Shown: piece by piece, positions 7,377 to 14,708 of the stretch
Position numbering within the stretch: position 1 is the first letter of the stretch
Layout: every line of letters starts with the position of its first letter
Source of the DNA: Onthomonas sp964456525
GTDB lineage: Bacteria; Bacillota; Clostridia; Oscillospirales; Oscillospiraceae
Direction: 5' to 3'
Assembly (NCBI GenBank): GCA_964456525.1
Contig: CAYWAP010000034.1
Location: 1 to 18,377 of the forward strand
Length of the DNA stretch: 18,377 nucleotides
Translations under genes and position numbers: made by a program
The notes under the pieces: model-generated
The model's input: the letters and a program-made list of their open reading frames with translations, nothing else
The model's database searches: none
What the model was told of the DNA's origin: nothing

Positions 7377-7407
7377 TTCCAAAATCTAATCCCACAAATG
7401 CAAATTC

Positions 7408-7440
7408 AATTCCCTGCTGCCGCTTCGGTGGCAGGGAATT
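7408..7440 (+). terminator. long hairpin between transporter and aroD
   Basis: AATTCCCTGC at 7408-7417 pairs with GCAGGGAATT at 7431-7440, extended inward to about 14 bp with two G-U pairs. The following bases (GTTATAAAATCGTTTTATTT) are AT-rich but not a clean T-tract. It may attenuate rather than end the transcript, lowering aroD relative to the transporter. Confidence 0.5.
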
Positions 7441-7483
7441 GTTATAAAATCGTTTTATTTATTGGCAAAGGAGATGCAAGGTT

Positions 7484-8245
7484 ATGATTCCCGTTGTTGT
7501 CAAAAACTGCAAAATTGGCGAGGGCAAGACCAAGATTATCGTCCCCATCGTGGGCGTGACCCAAGAGGCGATCGTTGCAGAGGCCAAGACCTTCCACACC
7601 ATTCCGGTGGACGTAGTCGAGTGGCGCATTGACTGGTATGAAGATGTCTTCCAAACCGAAAAAGTCATTGAGACCGCCGGTATGCTCCAGGAGGCTCTGG
7701 GCGACATTCCCCTGCTGGTCACCTTCCGCACCGCAAAAGAGGGCGGCGAAAAGGAAATCGATCCGGCGGTCTACGCCCAGCTCATGAAAGACGTCTGCGC
7801 TTCCGGCAAGGCCGATCTGATCGACGTGGAGATTTTCATCGGCGACTGCGTCGTCAAGGAAATCATCGAGGCCGCCCACGCCTGCGGCGTGAAGGTCATC
7901 GCCTCCAACCACGAGTGGACCTCCACCCCCGCGAAGTCCGAAATCATCTACCGTCTGCGCAAGATGCAGGACATGGGCGCGGATATTCCCAAGATCGCCG
8001 TCACCCCCACCTGCAAGAAGGACGTGATCACCCTGCTGGCCGCCACCGAGGAGATGGCCACCAACTACGCGACCTGCCCGCTGATCACCATGTCCATGGG
8101 CGGCACCGGCGTCATCAGCCGTCTGGTTGGCGAGAGCATGGGCAGCGCCATGACCTTCGGCGCAGCGGCCAAGGCCTCCGCCCCCGGTCAGGTTGGCGTG
8201 CGGGAGCTGGACACCGTTTTGGAGACAATCCACAACGCCCTTTAA
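7484..8245 (+). CDS. aroD: type I 3-dehydroquinate dehydratase
   Basis: Protein of 253 residues, the usual size for type I (Schiff-base) dehydroquinases, which interconvert 3-dehydroquinate and 3-dehydroshikimate. It aligns without visible gaps over the active site with E. coli AroD: EWR (46-48), FRTAKEGGE (81-89, Glu86), SNHEW (141-145, catalytic His143), the Schiff-base Lys170 in DIPKIA (167-172), Arg213 in ISRL and SAPGQ (232-236). Placed last in a quinate/shikimate gene set, it would link the quinate and shikimate branches of catabolism. Type I enzymes also serve biosynthesis, so a dual role is possible. AAAGGAG (7467-7473) sits 10 nt before the ATG. The transcript ends at the perfect inverted repeat at 8281. 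Confidence 0.97.
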   Translation: MIPVVVKNCKIGEGKTKIIVPIVGVTQEAIVAEAKTFHTIPVDVVEWRIDWYEDVFQTEKVIETAGMLQEALGDIPLLVTFRTAKEGGEKEIDPAVYAQLMKDVCASGKADLIDVEIFIGDCVVKEIIEAAHACGVKVIASNHEWTSTPAKSEIIYRLRKMQDMGADIPKIAVTPTCKKDVITLLAATEEMATNYATCPLITMSMGGTGVISRLVGESMGSAMTFGAAAKASAPGQVGVRELDTVLETIHNAL

Positions 8246-8280
8246 TCCGCTTTTCCGCAGGGAAAACTTGATAACCTGAA

Positions 8281-8313
8281 AAAACAGGCTGGCGCGGCGC
8301 GCCAGCCTGTTTT
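8281..8313. terminator. bidirectional terminator between aroD and dnaK
   Basis: A perfect 15-bp inverted repeat (AAAACAGGCTGGCGC, then GCGCCAGCCTGTTTT) with a 3-nt loop. It offers a T-run on both strands and lies between convergent genes. Confidence 0.9.
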
Positions 8314-8338
8314 ACATCTTGTATTTTTCGCCCAAATA

Positions 8339-10156
8339 TTACAAATTGTTGTCGCTGCTCTGCTCATTCTCGCTCATCTGGAGCAGAACCGCCGCCGCAC
8401 TTTTCAGCTGTTCCATACCGCTCTCCATGGCGGCGTAATCCTCCGGCTTGAGCTTTTCCACCTTTTTATTCACCAGCTTTTCCAAGCTCCCCAGGCTGGC
8501 TTTGATCTGGCGGTTGCTGGCGCGGTCGATCTGCTTGCCGTGAACCGTCAGTGCATTCTTGACCTGGGCCACAAGGGCTTCCGCCTGGTTGCGGATCTCC
8601 ATATCCTTCCGGCGCTCAGCGTCCTGGGCGGCATAATTTTCCGCGTCCCGAATGGCGCGCTGGATTTCGTCCTCCGACAGGTTGGAGCTGGCCGCAATGG
8701 TGATTTCCTGTGCCCGGCCCGTCCCCAAATCCTTGGCGCTGACCTTCAAAATGCCGTTGGCATCCAGATCAAAGGCCACTTCAATCTGCGGGACGCCTCT
8801 GGGCGCCCGCTTGATGCCGGTCAGGCGGAACTTGCCGATGGTCTTGTTGTCCCGGGCCATGGGGCGCTCCCCCTGCAAGACATGGATTTCCACCATGGTC
8901 TGGAAGTTCGCCGCCGTGGAGAAAATCTGCGAATAGTGGATTGGCAGCGTGGTGTTTCGCTCAATCAGCCGGGTGGCCACACCGCCCACCGTCTCAATGG
9001 ACAGGGACAGCGGCGTGACGTCCAACAGCAAAATCTCATTTCCGGGGCCGGACGTTCCCACGTCGTTTCCGCTTGTGGTGGCCAGCTTGGAACCGCCCAG
9101 CGTGCCGCCCTGAATGGCGGCTCCCATCGCCACGCATTCATCCGGGTTCAGCCCTTTGGAGGGGCGCATGCCAATCAGCTGGCGGACATGCTCCTGCACG
9201 GCGGGAATCCGGGTGGAGCCGCCGACCAGCAGGACGCGCCCCAGTTCCCGGGCGCTGATGCCCGCGTCGTTCAGAGCCGTCTGCACCGGCATGGTCGTGC
9301 GCTCGACCAGATCCCGGGTCAGGCTGTCAAAGTTCGTCCGGGTCAGGTCCACATCCAAATGCAGGGGGCCGCTGCGGTTCTGGGCGATAAAGGGCAGGTT
9401 GACGTGGGTAATCGTGGCGTTGGAAAGTTCGATCTTCGCCTTTTCCGCCGCCTCCCGGACGCGCTGCATGGCCACCGGGTCCTTGGCCAGGTTCACTTTG
9501 GTCTGGCGCTTAAACTCCGCCACAAGATAGTTGGCCACCCGTTGATCAAAATCGTCGCCGCCCAGATGGTTGTCGCCGCAGGTGGACAGAACCTCTATGA
9601 CGCCGTCCCCAATCTCGATGATGGAGACGTCAAAGGTGCCGCCGCCCAGATCATAGACCATGATTTTCTGGCTGGCGCCGTGATCCAGTCCATAGGCCAG
9701 AGCCGCAGCCGTGGGCTCATTGATAATCCGCCGCACATTCAGTCCTGCAATCCGTCCGGCGTCTTTGGTCGCCTGACGCTGAATATCATTAAAATAGGCG
9801 GGAACGGTAATGACGGCGTCAGTCACCTTTGTCCCCAGATAGGCCTCGGCATCGGTGCGCAGCTTTTGCAGGATCATCGCGCTGATTTCCTGGGGGGTGC
9901 GCTTTCTCCCGTCTAAATCCACCCGATAATCGCTGCCCATCTCCCGCTTGATGGAGGAAATGGTCCGGGCTGCGTTGGTGACCTGCTGCCGCTTGGCAAG
10001 ATCGCCCACCAAACGCTCTCCATTTTTCGTAAAGGCCACCACACTGGGCGTGGTCCTTCCCCCTTCTGCGTTGGGAATGATAACCGGTTTCCCATTTTCC
10101 AGCACAGCCACGCAGCTGTTTGTTGTTCCAAGATCGATGCCAATAATTGGCGCCAT
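8339..10156 (-). CDS. dnaK: DnaK-family Hsp70 chaperone, stand-alone locus
   Basis: Protein of 605 residues with both Hsp70 halves. The ATPase domain has IGIDLGTTNSC (5-15), Lys70, NEPTAAALAYGLD (146-158), DLGGGTFD (169-176) and GGSTRIP (312-318). The linker is DVTPLSL (379-385), followed by the substrate-binding domain and helical lid. Hsp70 binds exposed hydrophobic peptides in an ATP cycle driven by DnaJ and GrpE. There is no hrcA, grpE or dnaJ beside it and no CIRCE operator upstream, so this may be a second Hsp70. An insert of about 15 residues rich in Gly, Ser, Thr and Asn (about 352-374) precedes the linker, and SLSIET replaces the usual SLGIET. The start is the ATG at 10156, with GGGAGG 8 nt upstream; the frame remains open further upstream, but that extension has no Hsp70 features. 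Confidence 0.95.
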   Translation of the reverse strand: MAPIIGIDLGTTNSCVAVLENGKPVIIPNAEGGRTTPSVVAFTKNGERLVGDLAKRQQVTNAARTISSIKREMGSDYRVDLDGRKRTPQEISAMILQKLRTDAEAYLGTKVTDAVITVPAYFNDIQRQATKDAGRIAGLNVRRIINEPTAAALAYGLDHGASQKIMVYDLGGGTFDVSIIEIGDGVIEVLSTCGDNHLGGDDFDQRVANYLVAEFKRQTKVNLAKDPVAMQRVREAAEKAKIELSNATITHVNLPFIAQNRSGPLHLDVDLTRTNFDSLTRDLVERTTMPVQTALNDAGISARELGRVLLVGGSTRIPAVQEHVRQLIGMRPSKGLNPDECVAMGAAIQGGTLGGSKLATTSGNDVGTSGPGNEILLLDVTPLSLSIETVGGVATRLIERNTTLPIHYSQIFSTAANFQTMVEIHVLQGERPMARDNKTIGKFRLTGIKRAPRGVPQIEVAFDLDANGILKVSAKDLGTGRAQEITIAASSNLSEDEIQRAIRDAENYAAQDAERRKDMEIRNQAEALVAQVKNALTVHGKQIDRASNRQIKASLGSLEKLVNKKVEKLKPEDYAAMESGMEQLKSAAAVLLQMSENEQSSDNNL

Positions 10157-10375
10157 CGAGTCCGCCTCCCAAATAAATGTTTCCCCTCTTGGGGATCTTA
10201 AAATAGTTTGATTTTTCCTCCGCCGTGGGGCAGAAGACAGTGGATGGCTATGGTCTGCCATGTCGCCCGGTGGACGACGGATCCGAAGCCGCTGCAAGCG
10301 GTGAGCGCACTTCCCGACACATCGAATGGCTTGAAAGCAGAACGGATTTACAGGACATTGATTTGCCACGCGATT

Positions 10376-10384
10376 ACTATACCA
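10376..10384 (-). promoter_or_regulatory. possible extended -10 promoter for dnaK
   Basis: On the minus strand TGGTATAGT (complement of 10376-10384) fits an extended -10 box. No good -35 box lies at 17 bp; TTAACA is 20 bp away. Weak call. Confidence 0.3.
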
Positions 10385-10474
10385 TGCTTTTATGAAGAAG
10401 CTGTTAATTTTCCGGCGCTTTTTACAAATATTTTGGCTCCCCCGCCAAACTGTAATTTTTTGTAACCATCGCAC

Positions 10475-10503
10475 TTGACGCGGCAGGCCAAACAGGGTAA
10501 AAT
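10475..10503 (+). promoter_or_regulatory. strong sigma-A promoter upstream of the LCP gene
   Basis: TTGACG (10475-10480), a 17-bp spacer and TAAAAT (10498-10503). The start would be near 10510, at the first base of a hairpin, about 350 nt before the LCP start codon. Confidence 0.7.
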
Positions 10504-10745
10504 AAATAAGGTTTGAGTTCGATTTTACATTTCAAACCAAATTGATATTCCTATCATCTCTGCGTGCCTTTTTCACACTGAGCCAACAGCCTTTCCCCGC
10601 GTGAAACGGGGCGCGCATTCATCTGAGACGGTCCATCGGAGCCGCCCGCCTTCCGTTGCTGGGCGCCGCTCCGTTCCACGCAAGTTGACGCCTTGGCGCC
10701 GCCTTAGTTGGAACAAACAAAGAAGGGAATTTACTGATTGCACTT

Positions 10746-10827
10746 TAGGCCTTGTTTGAAAACGGGAAATGGGACCCATGGCGAAAAACGTCATTTGGGT
10801 ATGTTGACATGTTTCAAACAGGGCCTA
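10746..10827. mobile_element. MITE-like inverted-repeat element, about 78 bp plus TA flanks
   Basis: TAGGCCTTGTTTGAAA (10746-10761) and TTTCAAACAGGGCCTA (10812-10827) are inverted repeats with one G-U-type difference over 16 bp. Inside, ACCCATGGCG pairs with CGTCAT-TT-GGGT around an AAAAA loop, so the whole unit can fold into one long hairpin. The outer TA on each side could be a target duplication around a GGCC...GGCC element, and the ends resemble, from memory, those of some IS5-type elements. There is no coding capacity. It lies 22 nt before the LCP ribosome binding site, so it could instead be a regulatory hairpin. Confidence 0.5.
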
Positions 10828-10858
10828 CAGCTTGCAAAATTCCAGAAATGAGGTATTT

Positions 10859-11929
10859 ATGGCAGCAAAACGCGCAAAACGTGCGAAAGAAAAACCCATC
10901 AGCGGACAGAAGCGAATTTTGAAGATCCTTTTGATCGCCCTGATCGTCCTTCTCCTTCTCGCCGGCGGCCTGTTTCTCTTCATCCAGATTAAGCTGGGAC
11001 AGATCGGACGCATTGGCTCCACCACCTATACAGAGGAGGACTTTGACGCGGACACCAGCGCGGAGGACACCATCGACTCTGTTGACTGGGGCGATGCCGG
11101 CGTGGTCACCAGCGTGGATGGCGTGGTTAACATTCTTCTGGTGGGCCAGGACACCCGTGTGGAAGGCGAGCGCGCCCGCTCCGACTCTATGATTATCCTC
11201 AGCATCAACGAGAATACAGAGCAGATCACCATGGTCTCTCTCATGCGTGACATCTACGTCCAAATCCCCGGCTACAGCAACAACAAGCTGAACGCCGCTT
11301 ATCAGTTCGGCGGCTTCGATCTTCTGGATGAGACCATTGAAACCAACTTTGGCATCAGCATTGACTACAACGTAGAGGTGGATTTCTCCGGCTTCCAGGA
11401 CATTATCGACGCCCTCGATGGGGTTGATATCACGCTATACCAGGCGGAGTGCGATTACCTGAACGAAAAATATGACTGGGATCTGGAAGCAGGCGTTTGC
11501 CATCTGGACGGCGCCAAAGCTCTGGCCTATGCCCGTCTGCGCTACGTCGGCAATTCCGACTTTGAGCGCACCGAGCGCCAGCGCACCATCATTCAGGCCA
11601 TCTATGCCAAGCTGAAGGATGAGAGCTGGACAACTCTGCTGGATATTTACGACATCTGTGCGGAGAATATTACGACCGACATGACCAATACCCAGATCAT
11701 CAGCATTGCCCTGGCGGCCTATTCTATGGATCTGGACGCCATCAACAGTTACCGAATCCCCGCCAACAACGCCTACACCAACGAAGTTGTCAACGGTATG
11801 CAGATTCTGGTTCCCACCGACTGGAACGAGACCCGTCAAACCCTCTGGTCCTATCTCTACGCCGATCCGGAAGAGAATGAGGAGGACAATCAGGCCACCA
11901 GCGAACTGGAGAACATTGCAACTGACTAA
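10859..11929 (+). CDS. LytR-CpsA-Psr (LCP) family cell-wall glycopolymer ligase
   Basis: Protein of 356 residues. A short basic cytoplasmic N-terminus (MAAKRAKRAK) is followed by one membrane segment (about 21-43), a linker and an extracellular LCP domain (about 88-330). LCP enzymes transfer lipid-linked polymers such as teichoic acids or capsule onto peptidoglycan. The signature residues are visible: LLVGQDTR (93-100), RSDSM (107-111), SLMRDIYV (127-134, Arg130 and Asp131), and the long motif from AYARLRY (223-229) to SDFERTERQR (233-242). The C-terminal tail is acidic. The ATG at 10859 has GAGGT 5 nt upstream; an in-frame TTG at 10832 lacks a site and overlaps the inverted-repeat end. The gene ends at a classic terminator. 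Confidence 0.95.
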   Translation: MAAKRAKRAKEKPISGQKRILKILLIALIVLLLLAGGLFLFIQIKLGQIGRIGSTTYTEEDFDADTSAEDTIDSVDWGDAGVVTSVDGVVNILLVGQDTRVEGERARSDSMIILSINENTEQITMVSLMRDIYVQIPGYSNNKLNAAYQFGGFDLLDETIETNFGISIDYNVEVDFSGFQDIIDALDGVDITLYQAECDYLNEKYDWDLEAGVCHLDGAKALAYARLRYVGNSDFERTERQRTIIQAIYAKLKDESWTTLLDIYDICAENITTDMTNTQIISIALAAYSMDLDAINSYRIPANNAYTNEVVNGMQILVPTDWNETRQTLWSYLYADPEENEEDNQATSELENIATD

Positions 11930-11951
11930 TCCCAAGCGGGTACATACATCG

Positions 11952-11982
11952 GCCGGAGCGGGCTTGCCGCTCCGGCTTTTTT
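11952..11982 (+). terminator. intrinsic terminator after the LCP gene
   Basis: GCCGGAGCGG (11952-11961), a 5-nt loop, CCGCTCCGGC (11967-11976) and TTTTTT (11977-11982). The next gene starts only 30 nt later, with no promoter visible in that gap. Confidence 0.92.
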
Positions 11983-12012
11983 CAGAACTGCGAAGAAAGA
12001 GAGAGTGTTCCT

Positions 12013-12885
12013 ATGTCTTTTATCCCCCTGAAACCCGGTGATGGCGTGGGCCTCACCGTTTGCAGCGACGGCATGGCCCCGGAGAACGCCTGGCAGGTGG
12101 ACGCCATTTGCCAAATGTTCACCGACTTTGGACTGGTTCCCGTGCGTTCTCCCTGGCTGTTTCGCGGCAAAACCCCTTACAGCGGAACGGACGCGCAGCG
12201 ATCCCAGGCGCTGGAAGCGCTTTACCGGGACAACTCCGTAAAAGCCATCTTTGACCTCTCCGGCGGCGATCTGTCTAACGGCGTTTTGAACCATTTGAAC
12301 TTTGACTGTGTGCGCGAATACCCCAAGCCGTTCTTTGGCTACAGCGACCTGTCCACCATCCTTAACGCCATTTACACGGCCACCGGCCTCTGGGGCGGGC
12401 TGTACTGCGTCCGAAATGTCCTCCGGGAGGACGGCGCCCGCCAGAGGGCGGATCTGGAGCGCTTTCTCTTTGGCCGCTCCCAGGCTCTGACCGATTTGAA
12501 CTACCGTTTCATTCAGGGCCGGGAGATGGCCGGCACCATCGTCGGCGGCAATATACGGTGCTTTCTGAAGCTGGCGGGAACCCCCTTCTTCCCCCCTTTG
12601 CGGGGAAAAATCCTGCTCCTGGAGAGCATGGGCGGCCAGATGCCCCAGATCGCAGCCCTCTTGAACCAGCTCCGGCAGACCGGCGCCTTTCATCAGGTGA
12701 ACGGCGTCTTGCTGGGCACCTTTACCCAGTATGAGAAGACGGAGTCTGTCCCCATTACGGATTTGGCCCGCTCCATTATCGACAATCCCTATCTGCCCAT
12801 CGCCAAGACAGAAGACGTGGGCCACGGGCCGGACGCCCGCTGCGTGATGATCGGGGCCCAACGGTACTTTCCTCCCCAGGTTTGA
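12013..12885 (+). CDS. LD-carboxypeptidase / MccF-like S66 family serine peptidase
   Basis: Protein of 290 residues. The S66 catalytic triad is visible: nucleophile Ser111 in GYSDLS (109-114), Glu204 in LLLESMGG (201-208) and His271 in VGHGPDAR (269-276). The N-terminal SGGDLSNG (83-90) and the start GDGVGLTVCSDG (9-20) fit the family. Members either trim the terminal D-Ala from murein tetrapeptides during recycling (LdcA) or cleave microcin C-type acyl adenylates (MccF). There is no signal peptide, so the protein is cytoplasmic. The adjacent LCP gene favours a cell-wall role, but the two activities cannot be separated here. The ribosome binding site is weak (AAAGAGAG), and the gene follows a strong terminator, so expression may depend on read-through or an unseen promoter. 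Confidence 0.9.
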   Translation: MSFIPLKPGDGVGLTVCSDGMAPENAWQVDAICQMFTDFGLVPVRSPWLFRGKTPYSGTDAQRSQALEALYRDNSVKAIFDLSGGDLSNGVLNHLNFDCVREYPKPFFGYSDLSTILNAIYTATGLWGGLYCVRNVLREDGARQRADLERFLFGRSQALTDLNYRFIQGREMAGTIVGGNIRCFLKLAGTPFFPPLRGKILLLESMGGQMPQIAALLNQLRQTGAFHQVNGVLLGTFTQYEKTESVPITDLARSIIDNPYLPIAKTEDVGHGPDARCVMIGAQRYFPPQV

Positions 12886-13238
12886 ACCGCCGGAGTGAGC
12901 CTTGTTTATTTTATCAAATTCTATGAGAAAACACCTTTCTTAGATCATTCCTGGGCCAGACAGTAACCTATACGCCAATTTTACCAAAAAATGTATTTCT
13001 CTTGTATTGTGCAATAGCCGAAAGTACGTTATAATTTATTATAGGTCTGCGGAATAAACCCAAAAGTGGTTTATTTGTGCGTCCATTGCCGCATAATGAT
13101 GAAAAGACCTAAGCGCCGTTCCAATGGCGTGCCGCCTCGCCTGCCAAAAGGCACGCGCCCGGTTCTGCCATCCGTATGACAAGAGCAGCTAAGGCGAGGG
13201 AACACGATTGCACAGTGAAAGGAAAGGATTGACAAATC
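12886..13238 (+). other. 353-bp upstream region and structured leader of pyruvate kinase
   Basis: No gene is seen. After an AT-rich promoter segment, the predicted RNA (from about 13042) shows several complementary pairs. AGGTCT (13043-13048) pairs with AGACCT (13105-13110), TGCGG (13048-13052) with CCGCA (13089-13093), and AATAAACC (13053-13060) with GGTTTATT (13068-13075). Further on, CCTCGCCT (13135-13142) pairs with AGGCGAGG (13192-13199), enclosing a TGCC-AAAA-GGCA hairpin. The nested first set suggests a folded leader of about 70 nt; I recognise no known riboswitch class. Confidence 0.5.
13007..13035 (+). promoter_or_regulatory. sigma-A promoter for pyruvate kinase
   Basis: TTGTGC (13007-13012), a 17-bp spacer and consensus TATAAT (13030-13035) in an AT-rich stretch. 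The leader would be about 195 nt. Confidence 0.6.
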
Positions 13239-14657
<1,419 letters not shown>

Positions 14658-14676
14658 TTCACCTCCCACCCACAAC

Positions 14677-14708
14677 AAAACCGGACCCCTGAATGGGATC
14701 CGGTTTTT
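14677..14708. terminator. bidirectional terminator between pyruvate kinase and the sensor kinase
   Basis: AAAACCGGA-x-CCC and GGG-x-TCCGGTTTT form a 12-bp stem with one mismatch and a short loop. T-runs are available on both strands, between convergent genes. Confidence 0.85.

Larger units (their letters stand above)
10157..10858. other. 702-bp non-coding region between dnaK and the LCP gene
   Basis: No gene is supported here. The dnaK side has a leader of about 210 nt with a small hairpin (CCGCT-GCA-AGCGG) and a possible extended -10. The LCP side has a strong promoter (10475-10503) followed by some 350 nt of leader. That leader opens with a hairpin (GGTTTGA 10510-10516, TCAAACC 10532-10538) and has further pairings: CCCCG with CGGGG at 10595-10611, GGCGCC twice at 10652 and 10695, and GTTCCA with TGGAAC at 10673 and 10709. 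It ends in the inverted-repeat element at 10746-10827. I could not match it to tmRNA, RNase P, SRP RNA, a T-box or a riboswitch I know. Confidence 0.5.

Noticed and set aside
10157..10474. N-terminal extension of dnaK of about 106 residues
   Set aside because: The extension has no Hsp70 similarity, is basic and of random appearance, and GGGAGG lies at the right distance from the ATG at 10156.
10157..10500. CIRCE (HrcA) operator upstream of dnaK
   Set aside because: I looked for TTAGCACTC-N9-GAGTGCTAA on both strands and saw nothing close.
10832..10858. Earlier TTG start for the LCP protein
   Set aside because: GAGGT lies just before the ATG at 10859, and no ribosome site precedes the TTG.
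13042..13238. Known riboswitch or T-box in the pyruvate kinase leader
   Set aside because: No conserved core I know (T-box TGGNACCGCG, fluoride, ZTP, preQ1 or glmS features) is present, so it is listed only as a structured leader.
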